A DNA stretch of 32,252 nt from Salinivirgaceae bacterium (lineage in GTDB: Bacteria > Bacteroidota > Bacteroidia > Bacteroidales > SZUA-534), in the NCBI GenBank assembly GCA_017557785.1, contig JAFYYA010000074.1:1-32252 (forward strand). The letters are read 5' to 3'. The notes under the pieces are model-generated. The model saw nothing but the letters and a program-made list of their open reading frames with translations, was not told the DNA's origin and did no database searches. The translations under genes were made by a program, and so were the position numbers. Each line of letters begins with the position of its first letter. The first letter of the stretch is position 1. Below are positions 13,785 to 21,781 of the stretch, in pieces.

Positions 13785-16700
13785 ATGAAATTCAAAACAT
13801 TATCCATAAACAACATTGCATCGATTGAGAGTGCGTTTATCGATTTCCGCGACCCCATGCTTGAGCGTGAGTCGCTGTTTCTGATTTACGGCGAAACAGG
13901 CGCCGGCAAAACCACCATTCTCGACGCCATCTGCCTTGCCCTTTACAACGAAACCCCGCGGCTGACTCAAATAAAGAAGCAGAAATATGTTGATGACCTG
14001 ACCGTCCTGTCGTCGAGCGATTACTATACTACAGGCGATGTCAGACAATACTTGCGGAAAGGCACGAAAAAAGGCTCGGTTGAACTTGTTTTTGAAGGGA
14101 ACGACGGCGACGAATATAAGGCCAGCATCGCTTTCCGGGTGTCGGAACGGTCGGGCACGCTGCAAAAGACCGAAAGAAGCATCGAGCACAACGGCGACGT
14201 GTTTGTCAAAGACGTTGATGATATTGTTAAAGAAGCCGTGGGGCTTGATTTTGAGCAGTTCTGCCGCACCACGATGCTTGCGCAGGGCGAGTTCACCAAA
14301 TTTCTGAAGAGCGACGACGACAAAAAATCGGAAATTCTGGAAAAAATAACCGGAACGGGTATTTACACACTCATCGGCAAACAGATTTTTGTCAGGTCGA
14401 GTGAGAAGAAAGCCGAACGGGACCAGGCCGTGCAGGAAGCAGCCAATATCAAGGCTCTGTCCGCTGACGAGAAGGATGCTCTGAACAGTGAGCAAAAGCA
14501 ACTGAACGAGAGCCTGGCCCAGCTGACAGCGAGAAAAGCGTCGCTGGAAAACGCCCGGAACTGGCTGCAGACAAAAAAGCGGTTCGAAGACGAAATCAAG
14601 AGCGCCCAAGAAAAGCTGCAGGCAAACATTCAGTTGAGTCAGTCGCAAGAATTTATTGAAAAACAACTGTTTATATCCGATTATAAATTGTCGGCCGATG
14701 CAATAAAATCATTGGCGGAAATCGACTTGAACCAGAAAAATCTTGATGACCTGCGCAACAAGGAAATCGCCTACGGCCAGGCGTTTAAAGCCATCACCAA
14801 CGGCGATTTGTTCCGCAACAATCTGATTGACAGTCTTGAAAAGAGTTTGTCAGACACCGAAGACTATCTGAAGGCTTCAGCCGGTCAGGCCGAGATGTTT
14901 GCCGAAAGCCAACTCATCGCCGAAAGGCTTCAACAGTGTGTGAAAGCCCGCGCTGAAGCGGCATCGAACGCCAAAACAGCCGATGATGTTGAGCGCACCG
15001 AGTTGCCTGAAATAATGAGCAAACAAAAAGCCGAAGCGGAAAAACTGGCACAAAAGCAAGCAGAAAAAGAGAAACTGCAGACCGAACTGAAACAAAAGCA
15101 GGCTGAACTGGCAGCAATGAACGTTGATGCTCTGCATAAAGAGCAAGATGCCGCCAATCAGTTGAAAGAGAAGGCTAATGCGGCCATCAACAGCCTGAAG
15201 AATCTGGCCAGTGCACAGAATAACTACCGTCAGGCGGCTGACAACGAAGCAAAACTCAAATCGCACATTGCACAGTTGACAGCAGATGCCGAGAGCCTTA
15301 CAAAAAGCACCGAACAGGCACGCCTGGCAATGGACGAAGCCGACCGCTTGTACAAGACCGTGCTAGCCGGTGTTACCGATGCGGCCAAATCGCTACGGGC
15401 GGGTTTGCACCAAGGCGATAAATGTCCGGTTTGCGGCCATGTTGTTGAAGAAATCCCGCACGACAACGAGTTTGATGCAGCACTGAAGCCACTTGAAGAG
15501 AGTTTCAACGAGAAAAAGAAGGCATATGAGAACGCCGATTCACGATTGAAAGAAGTAGCCGCACAAGTCAAGGCCGAAAACAACCAACTCGTTGTTGTTG
15601 GGCAAGACGCAGCCACAAAAAAGAGTGAATCGGAAACTGCCGCGCAGGAAGCCGGGCAATGCTGCCGCTCTTTAGGCATTGAATTCGGGCCCGACAGCGC
15701 CACCATTGCCGCACAATTATATGAGAAAGCCCGTCTGGCCGTTGAGCAGACGGCCGAAAAAATAAAAACCGCTAACGGGATTCGTACCACAATCGACAAT
15801 CTGATTGAAGTAAAGAATAAGATAGATGAAGAAAACAACCTGATTAACGAGCAAATAAACAAGTTGAATAACGACGCCGGCCAATGTCATTCAAAAATAG
15901 AGAAACTGCGAAGCCTTGCGCAGCAATGCGCTGCCACAGCCAATGATGCTTTGGTGTCAGTGTCATCGAAAATCACTTATCCCGACTGGCAGAACGACAT
16001 TGAAAAGACAATTGAAAAACTGTGTGCCGACGCCGGCAACTACGAGAAACAAAAACAGTTGCGCACCGACATAAGCAACAAAATCGAGAACCAGAAAAAC
16101 CTTCGCAGCAGATCGCTGGAAATCCGCCGGCAGATTGAAGCAATGTTCCCTGACTGGACAGCAGGCTCTGATGCGCAGGAATTAGACAAGGACATCGACG
16201 AGAGTTGGAACAATTTTTTGAAAAGCGCTTCCATTCTGCGTGAGCACATCGATATGGCAACTGCCAATTTGCAGAAAGAGAAGAGTTTTGTCAGCGATTT
16301 TCTGGCATCGCACAATATGTCGGAAGAGCGACTCAGCAAACTAGCATCGGTTGACGGCTCGCAAATTACCGCCCTTGAAAAAGAGCAAACAGAACTGAAC
16401 GACGCCATCAATCAGGCTAAAGGCGCACTGAAACAGACCAACGAACTGCTGGCGCAACACCTGACAAAGAAACCTGAATTTGAAGAAACACTTGAATTAA
16501 CCGATATTGAAACCTTGATAACCAGTCTGACAAAAGAAACGAATGATTGCAGTCATCGCATTCTTGAAATAGGAATTCTACTGAAAACCGACGATGACAA
16601 CGCCAAACTCAAGCAGCAGAAAGAGCAAAAAATCAAGCAGTTGCAGGACGAGTATGAATTGTGGAACCAACTAGCAAAGCATTTTGGCGATTCCGAAGGA

Positions 16701-17159
16701 AAAAAATTCCGTGTGATCGCACAAAGTTTCATTCTCAGAGAACTACTCTTGAAGGCTAATTATTTTCTTGGCCAACTGTCGGGACGGTATGAACTTGACT
16801 GCCAAGACGATTCGCTGACCATTCTGGTGCGTGACATGTATTTTGGCGGCTCGGTCAGACCGGTCAATATGGTATCGGGCGGCGAGAGTTTTGTTGTGTC
16901 GCTGGCTTTGGCGTTGGGACTGTCAACCATTGGCGGCAACGGGTTCGCAACCGACATGCTCTTCATCGACGAAGGGTTTGGCACGCTCGACAGCACCACG
17001 CTCGATGTGGTGATGAACACTCTGGAACGCTTGCGCGAATCCGGCAATCGGAAAGTAGGAATAATAAGCCACGTTGAAACGCTTTGCGAGCGCATTCCGG
17101 TGAAAATCCTTGTCGAACGCACAGGCAGCGCAGCAAAAATCAGAATGGTGAAAGATTAG
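13785..17159 (+). CDS. sbcC: Exonuclease subunit SbcC (Rad50-type ATPase)
   Basis: 1124 residues from the ATG at 13785 (MKFKTLSINNIASIESAFID). A GTG at 13761 is in frame but would overlap sbcD by 11 bp and add residues not seen in the family. Walker A G36ETGAGKT; Q-loop region with TTMLAQGEFTKFL; a long coiled coil rich in Lys/Gln/Glu/Ala; the zinc hook C547PVC550; the returning coil; the signature V1030SGGES; Walker B MLFID1062E; and D-loop FGTLDS. ATP binding by the head pairs drives opening of the SbcD nuclease, while the hook joins two SbcC arms through zinc. Length matches bacterial SbcC. Its end overlaps the converging O-antigen-ligase-like gene by 4 bp, so the two share stop-codon bases. 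Confidence 0.97.
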   Translation: MKFKTLSINNIASIESAFIDFRDPMLERESLFLIYGETGAGKTTILDAICLALYNETPRLTQIKKQKYVDDLTVLSSSDYYTTGDVRQYLRKGTKKGSVELVFEGNDGDEYKASIAFRVSERSGTLQKTERSIEHNGDVFVKDVDDIVKEAVGLDFEQFCRTTMLAQGEFTKFLKSDDDKKSEILEKITGTGIYTLIGKQIFVRSSEKKAERDQAVQEAANIKALSADEKDALNSEQKQLNESLAQLTARKASLENARNWLQTKKRFEDEIKSAQEKLQANIQLSQSQEFIEKQLFISDYKLSADAIKSLAEIDLNQKNLDDLRNKEIAYGQAFKAITNGDLFRNNLIDSLEKSLSDTEDYLKASAGQAEMFAESQLIAERLQQCVKARAEAASNAKTADDVERTELPEIMSKQKAEAEKLAQKQAEKEKLQTELKQKQAELAAMNVDALHKEQDAANQLKEKANAAINSLKNLASAQNNYRQAADNEAKLKSHIAQLTADAESLTKSTEQARLAMDEADRLYKTVLAGVTDAAKSLRAGLHQGDKCPVCGHVVEEIPHDNEFDAALKPLEESFNEKKKAYENADSRLKEVAAQVKAENNQLVVVGQDAATKKSESETAAQEAGQCCRSLGIEFGPDSATIAAQLYEKARLAVEQTAEKIKTANGIRTTIDNLIEVKNKIDEENNLINEQINKLNNDAGQCHSKIEKLRSLAQQCAATANDALVSVSSKITYPDWQNDIEKTIEKLCADAGNYEKQKQLRTDISNKIENQKNLRSRSLEIRRQIEAMFPDWTAGSDAQELDKDIDESWNNFLKSASILREHIDMATANLQKEKSFVSDFLASHNMSEERLSKLASVDGSQITALEKEQTELNDAINQAKGALKQTNELLAQHLTKKPEFEETLELTDIETLITSLTKETNDCSHRILEIGILLKTDDDNAKLKQQKEQKIKQLQDEYELWNQLAKHFGDSEGKKFRVIAQSFILRELLLKANYFLGQLSGRYELDCQDDSLTILVRDMYFGGSVRPVNMVSGGESFVVSLALALGLSTIGGNGFATDMLFIDEGFGTLDSTTLDVVMNTLERLRESGNRKVGIISHVETLCERIPVKILVERTGSAAKIRMVKD

Positions 17160-18754
17160 TCGGCGGCTTCTGATTTGGTCACCTTTGCCAGCACCAAAGT
17201 CAATGAATACATCAAGGCAAACATGATTGACCCTAATTGGCGGGTTAGCGAATCCTCATCGAACATGCTGACAAACAAAATGGTAAAAAATGTTATCAGC
17301 AGAAAATGCGTTGTTCTGAGCAAGAAAAATGGTGCGAACATGCATATTAGCACCAGTAAAAGCCCTATCAATCCCAAAGCTATTGCAAAAGTAAGGTATT
17401 GATTATGTGCATAATGCTGGTATTTTGACTCCAAGGGCGAATCAGTCTCCTTATATGCCTGAGCAAAAGCGTCCACCACATCGCCGGTGCCAACGCCGAA
17501 CCACAAATGCTGCTTGGCAATATGCAGACCCGTTTTGAAGAATTCAACTCGCATGCAGACCGATTTGCCGTTCGGATCACCGTATTTTTGGTAATGGTCG
17601 AATTCCCAAATCACTTCATATATTCGTTGATAAACATGTGATTTTTCAACATATATGCAACTTGTTGCACCTTCTTCAATGCCGTCAATGTCGGCTTGTG
17701 TCAGCTTCCACACTCCGCAACTGTCCTTAGGCAATCCCTTTGAAGTCAGATAACGGATAATGGTGTGCTTGATGGGTTGTCCATGTCCGTCGATGCTGTC
17801 GATTTTGATGGCACTGCGCTTGTTCCATTCGGCCGCCAGCTCTGTATTGCAGATGTAGCGGTTGACATAATAGCCGTTTTCGATGTTGGGGCTTTCAGCG
17901 TCATGATTGTATCTATTACCCTTTAGCGTGTACTCTGGCAGATTGGTTTCAGTGTCTTTAATATGATGAAAATCTGTATAAACGCCGCTGATGAACACCA
18001 CTGTGGCTGTAACTAATGCTATCAGCAAAACAACAGACCCATATAGCTGCCATTTTTTTAATCTTTTATGATACACCACAAAAAGGACGGTTACAGCAAC
18101 AAAGGCCGAAACCCAACTTGTAGCTGTCTGTATCAGCAAAATGAAATAGACCAGCCATGTGATTGTAACACCAAATGCTATCTTATGCCAAATCTTCATC
18201 TCTGCGGCTTTTTTGTGCCATATGTAAACAATCACTCCAACTGACATAAGGCACATCAGCCCCAAACGGATGTGCGACACGAAAATGCTAATATCGCGAA
18301 TGTTGTTGACGGGTTTGCTTGGTGTGTAGATTTCAAGATAGACTCCCAAACTGACAAGAGTGCTGATGATGACTGCTATCACAAACACCTGAAGCATGAT
18401 GATTATCTGCTTGCTTGTGAACCGCAGCGACCCTATTGCCAACGGGAAAAACAGCAGTGGAAGTTTGACATTGATGTCGTCGATGGCTTCGGCCGCGTTG
18501 TCAGCCCCGACCAACCATACGACGTGCAGCAGGAATATGGCGATTATCGGCCACAGAAACTTGTTTTCTTTCAGATTGTCAATCTTATAACGCCAGTTGC
18601 CACTGATGGCCCACCAAATGGCAACGCTCGTCGTTCCGGTGCTCATAAGAAACCTTGACAACGGCATTCCCACAGCGGTTATGCATATAAGAAATAGCAT
18701 AAACCACTCAACATTTCTGGCTGTGAAAATGCGCGTGTAGAGCGATTTCAGCAT
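17156..18754 (-). CDS. O-antigen ligase / polymerase-like membrane protein (Wzy_C family)
   Basis: 532 residues with about ten or more transmembrane helices and a very long extracytoplasmic stretch (about 265-445) before the last helices. That stretch carries RYLTSKGLPKDSCGVWKL, then MRVEFFKTGLHIAKQHLWFGVGTGDV and YAH450NQYLTFAIALG. The Arg, the P/W-FGVGTG-like turn and the HNQYL segment are the signature of WaaL/Wzy proteins. These join or polymerise undecaprenyl-linked sugar chains at the periplasmic face. Whether it is a ligase or a polymerase cannot be told from sequence. It begins 12 bp after the PKD/CTD gene, so they likely share a transcript. That fits type IX secretion, in which cargo is attached to a lipopolysaccharide, but the link is inference. 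Confidence 0.88.
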   Translation of the reverse strand: MLKSLYTRIFTARNVEWFMLFLICITAVGMPLSRFLMSTGTTSVAIWWAISGNWRYKIDNLKENKFLWPIIAIFLLHVVWLVGADNAAEAIDDINVKLPLLFFPLAIGSLRFTSKQIIIMLQVFVIAVIISTLVSLGVYLEIYTPSKPVNNIRDISIFVSHIRLGLMCLMSVGVIVYIWHKKAAEMKIWHKIAFGVTITWLVYFILLIQTATSWVSAFVAVTVLFVVYHKRLKKWQLYGSVVLLIALVTATVVFISGVYTDFHHIKDTETNLPEYTLKGNRYNHDAESPNIENGYYVNRYICNTELAAEWNKRSAIKIDSIDGHGQPIKHTIIRYLTSKGLPKDSCGVWKLTQADIDGIEEGATSCIYVEKSHVYQRIYEVIWEFDHYQKYGDPNGKSVCMRVEFFKTGLHIAKQHLWFGVGTGDVVDAFAQAYKETDSPLESKYQHYAHNQYLTFAIALGLIGLLLVLICMFAPFFLLRTTHFLLITFFTILFVSMFDEDSLTRQLGSIMFALMYSLTLVLAKVTKSEAAD

Positions 18755-18766
18755 AGAGCGAACTGA

Positions 18767-19561
18767 TTAATAAAATACAGTGATGTAACCGTTCAGCGGA
18801 TTGTAGTTGGTTGAGCCTTCTTCGACCGTGATAACATAGAAATAAGTGCCGGGCGAAACCAGCGTGCCCTGCGGGTTGTAGCCGTCCCACACAATGTTTT
18901 CGGTGCCGGTGCGACTGAACATCTTATAACCCCAGCGATTGAAAATCTCGAGTTTGAGCCGTGCCCCATTGGCCGAAATCATAAAATAGTCGTTCTGGCC
19001 ATCGCCATTCGGGGTGAAGACGTTCGGCACCTGAGTCGATGCTTCAATAACGACTGAGCGCATGGTGGTATCGGTGCATTTCTGATTGTCGGTGGTGGTG
19101 AGAATAGCATTGTAAGTGCCGGGGGCACTGTAGGTGTGCTCTGTTTTGTTTCCGGTTGCGGTTGAGCCGTCGCCAAAATCCCATGTGAAATTATGGCTGG
19201 CACTCGAATTTGCTGTGAACACTTTGGTGTTGCGCTGTGCCGTAGTGTCAACATCGAATTTGGTTTTCGGCATGGCGTTCACGGTGATGTTCAATGTTTC
19301 GGTTTTCGATTCACCGCCGTTCTTGGTAGCCGTAAGCTTTACTGTATAAGTTCCGGCTTCGTATTTGTGAGTCGGCTCAATGCTGTTGTCGGTTGCGCTG
19401 TTATCGCCAAAATTCCACGAGAAAGTGTCGTACCGGTTCGACAAACTGTATTTGAACTTCAGAGTCTCGTTTTCACACAGATTGCCGTCAATAACAATAT
19501 CTTGCGCCGATACGGTAAACGCGGCGGCCACGATTGTCAGTAATACAGATATTCGCTTCAT
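18767..19561 (-). CDS. Secreted PKD-domain protein with type IX secretion (CHU_C / B-type) C-terminal domain
   Basis: 264 residues from the ATG ending at 19561 (MKRISVLLTIVAAAFTVSAQ). This is a clean Sec signal peptide with cleavage after VSA or SAQ; a longer frame to 19591 only adds residues before it. Two PKD-like domains follow, each with a W-x-FGD core and a YxxxGTYxVxLT strand: about 20-95 (FSWNFGDNSAT, HKYEAGTYTVKLTAT) and about 100-172 (FTWDFGDGSTA, TYSAPGTYNAILTTT). The end (about 178-264) is a B-type sorting domain: VPNVFTPNGDGQNDYF, LEIFNRWGYKMF, WDGYNPQG, SPGTYFYVITV. It should cross the outer membrane by T9SS and be released or surface-bound. Small size and no catalytic domain suggest a structural or adhesive role. 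The O-antigen-ligase-like gene follows in the same operon. Confidence 0.93.
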   Translation of the reverse strand: MKRISVLLTIVAAAFTVSAQDIVIDGNLCENETLKFKYSLSNRYDTFSWNFGDNSATDNSIEPTHKYEAGTYTVKLTATKNGGESKTETLNITVNAMPKTKFDVDTTAQRNTKVFTANSSASHNFTWDFGDGSTATGNKTEHTYSAPGTYNAILTTTDNQKCTDTTMRSVVIEASTQVPNVFTPNGDGQNDYFMISANGARLKLEIFNRWGYKMFSRTGTENIVWDGYNPQGTLVSPGTYFYVITVEEGSTNYNPLNGYITVFY

Positions 19562-19578
19562 TGCATTCAAAATGATTA

Positions 19579-19610
19579 CAAACATAAACATTTTTAACGA
19601 CAGCGCTAAA
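19579..19610 (-). promoter_or_regulatory. Promoter of the PKD/CTD - O-antigen ligase unit
   Basis: Minus strand TTTA (19610-19607), 20 bases, TATGTTTG (19586-19579). The -7 box is an exact consensus match and the -33 differs by one base. It lies 17 bp before the ATG at 19561. Confidence 0.6.
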
Positions 19611-19631
19611 AATGTGCTGTTTTATTTTCAT

Positions 19632-21266
19632 TTAGCCGATTTCGAACGGCACTTCGGCTTCAATAACCGTTTCGACGCCTGTCACGGGGTGGGTGAACGA
19701 AATTCCAGCAGCATGAAGCATGAGCCTTTCGGCAGACGAGCCGTACAGATTGTCACCGATGATGGGGCATCCCAGTCCAAGCTGATGGGCTGCATGAACG
19801 CGCAGTTGGTGTGTGCGGCCTGTCTCGGGATAAAAATTCACAAACGTGCGGCAACCCGTCCGGGCGATAACTGAAAAACGGGTAACGGCCTTTTTGCCAT
19901 GCTCATAATCGACCATTTGCCGCGGGCGGTCGTTGATGTCGGGACGCAACGGTAGATCGATGGTGCCACTTTCATCTTTCAGCAAACCGTCGAGCACGGC
20001 CACATAGCGTTTTTTTACGGCACGGGTGGCAAATTGCCGCTGCAGGGTCTTGAAAACCGCTTCGGTTTTGGCAATGAGCAAGATGCCCGATGTGTCCATG
20101 TCGAGCCGGTGCACCATCAGCGGGCCGCTGGCATCAGGGAACATTTCTCTTGCAATGGAATAAGCCGACACCTTGTGCTCTTTCCCCGGCACCGACGGCA
20201 GCCCTGCAGGTTTGTCGATGGCGGCAATCCACTGGTCGTTGTAGATGATTCTCAGTTCGGTTGCGGCTTGCTTTCTGAGTGGATTAGGCTCAACGCCGAG
20301 ACCTTGAAGCATGAAGTTCAGCAGCGGCTCGCACTTGCTGTGGCACGCCGGATAGAACGCCCCGTGGTGCCGCACTTCGCCTTCCGGCGACTTTCCCCAC
20401 CAAAATTCGGCCATTGCAACAGGCTTAAATCCATTGGCAAAGGCCGCCTGCAACAGTTTCGGCGCAGCGCATTCGCCAGTGGCAGCCGGCGGCTCAGTTC
20501 CGCGCTCATCGGCAAAAATGCGGGCAACTGTCTTCCGCTCGCCGCGTGCGTTCAGCACAACATACTGGTTGAAAAGCCATGTCTGCAGCTCTTCCGACTG
20601 CTGCTGCCGAAGTTTTTTAAGACGTTCGATTTCCGACCTGATGCCTGCCGCTTCGGCTTCAACTTCGGCCATTTGTGCGGCCCAGCGCCGCTCAATGCGT
20701 TTGCGCTCGGCTTTTTCAAACTGACTCTGACGAATCAGTTCGGATTCTTTTTCGGCTGTCAAATTCTGCTGGCGCAGAGCGTCGCGCTCGGCTTTGTGCT
20801 GCTTTGCAAGAGTTGCAAACCGGCCAAGTTCTTCTTCGGCCTGCCGCCGCATCAGCAAAAGCCGCTCTTCGGTCTGGCGCAGAGCCGTGCTACTCTCGAG
20901 TGCCGCAATCTGCCTGTTGAGTTCTGAAATGGATCTTTCCTCTGTACGGAAATATCCGTTGGGTGCGGTAATGTCGAAAATGGGTGGAACAAAATAGTTG
21001 TGCTGTCCCTTGCCGCCGATGTTTCCCGAAAAAGCCGCCACAAACCCCAGCTGTCCGCTGCCGGTTTTTACCACCAGCACGCCAAACATCTTCCCTTCAG
21101 CAAGTTCGGCGGCCCAGTCGGGTCGGGTGGACAGATAATCCTGCACCTGCCTTGCTGCCGCCGCTGCCAGCGGATGTGGTGTGTAGCAGAAAGGGCACGT
21201 GAAAAGATCCGGCAAAACAATTTTGTCAGGTGTCGCGGGAAAGGCATGAAACCAATCGGGAAGCAT
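19632..21266 (-). CDS. RluA-family pseudouridine synthase with long coiled-coil N-terminal extension
   Basis: 544 residues, about twice the length of E. coli RluA. The C-terminal ~230 residues are the catalytic domain: ELRIIYNDQWIAAIDKPAGLPSVPG, then H386RLD389MDTSGILLIAK with the catalytic Asp, KRYVAVLDG, and the closing GRTHQLRVHAAHQLGLGCPIIGDNLYG. The N-terminal ~315 residues start with LFTCPFCYTPHPLA, a CxxC in a His/Pro-rich context. An alpha/beta part (about 60-105) and a charged coiled coil (about 107-235) follow, then a basic linker segment (ARGERKTVARIF). This architecture is known in Bacteroidota; the target base is not known to me. No S4 domain is evident, so the extension may bind the RNA. 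It starts at the ATG ending at 21266. Confidence 0.92.
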   Translation of the reverse strand: MLPDWFHAFPATPDKIVLPDLFTCPFCYTPHPLAAAAARQVQDYLSTRPDWAAELAEGKMFGVLVVKTGSGQLGFVAAFSGNIGGKGQHNYFVPPIFDITAPNGYFRTEERSISELNRQIAALESSTALRQTEERLLLMRRQAEEELGRFATLAKQHKAERDALRQQNLTAEKESELIRQSQFEKAERKRIERRWAAQMAEVEAEAAGIRSEIERLKKLRQQQSEELQTWLFNQYVVLNARGERKTVARIFADERGTEPPAATGECAAPKLLQAAFANGFKPVAMAEFWWGKSPEGEVRHHGAFYPACHSKCEPLLNFMLQGLGVEPNPLRKQAATELRIIYNDQWIAAIDKPAGLPSVPGKEHKVSAYSIAREMFPDASGPLMVHRLDMDTSGILLIAKTEAVFKTLQRQFATRAVKKRYVAVLDGLLKDESGTIDLPLRPDINDRPRQMVDYEHGKKAVTRFSVIARTGCRTFVNFYPETGRTHQLRVHAAHQLGLGCPIIGDNLYGSSAERLMLHAAGISFTHPVTGVETVIEAEVPFEIG

Positions 21267-21313
21267 AATAATATGCTGATGATAGTTATAATTCTATCAA
21301 AGAGTTAGCTGCG

Positions 21314-21339
21314 GTTATTTCATCTTAAAGATGAATAAC
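21314..21339. other. Imperfect inverted repeat upstream of the RluA-family gene
   Basis: GTTATTTCATC and GATGAATAAC are near mirror complements with one bulged base. They lie in the 97-bp gap between the RluA-family start and the end of the small gene. There is no T-run, so a terminator is unlikely; it could be a binding site or mRNA structure. Confidence 0.35.
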
Positions 21340-21363
21340 TCGGCGAGCCATCAGTCAAACAGT

Positions 21364-21645
21364 CTATAAAAGTTCGCGCTGGCTGTACTGCTCGGGGTTT
21401 TTACGGATGGCGTTGGCGATGGCGCGGAAATCATCGGAATCAAATTCTTCTTGTGTCAACTCGTAAAATCTCGACGCACCACCGCTAGGCGTCTGGAAGA
21501 CAACTTCCATCACAACAACACCGCTTTTCTTATAGACGGCGTAGTTGTTCATAAAGAAATCGATTTGATTTTTGGTCACAACAACCTTCATTTTCGGATT
21601 TTGCGAGTTGTTCTGCTGTTCCTCAGTCTGATTCAATTCTCCCAT
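21364..21645 (-). CDS. Small conserved-looking protein, unknown
   Basis: I start it at the ATG ending at 21645 (MGELNQTEEQQNNSQNPKMK), 93 residues; in-frame ATGs at 21666 and 21681 and a GTG at 21684 would add up to 13 residues. After a Gln/Asn-rich polar head, the protein has KVVVTKNQIDFFMNNYAVYKKSGVVVMEVVFQTPSGGASRFYELTQEEFDSDDFRAIANAIR, an alpha+beta pattern. It has no signal peptide or membrane segment, and no family is recognised. It lies between dnaE and the RluA-family gene on the same strand, 97-98 bp from each, so it may be part of a long transcript. A small hairpin GACGG-GAAAA-CCGTC (21686-21700) precedes it. Confidence 0.7.
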   Translation of the reverse strand: MGELNQTEEQQNNSQNPKMKVVVTKNQIDFFMNNYAVYKKSGVVVMEVVFQTPSGGASRFYELTQEEFDSDDFRAIANAIRKNPEQYSQRELL

Positions 21646-21781
21646 TTTCAATAAATTAGTTAACATCTCACCGGCCGTCATCACCGACGGGAAAACCGTC
21701 TGTTCCTACGGAAGGCTGCGCAATATAGCAAAACTTCCATTAAGCGTACATCAAAAACCGCCTAACGGCCATATTCTGTGG

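Noticed and set aside
21743-21768. Possible terminator after dnaE (GCC-TAAC-GGC with a T-run on the minus strand)
   Set aside because: The stem is only three base pairs; too weak to report.
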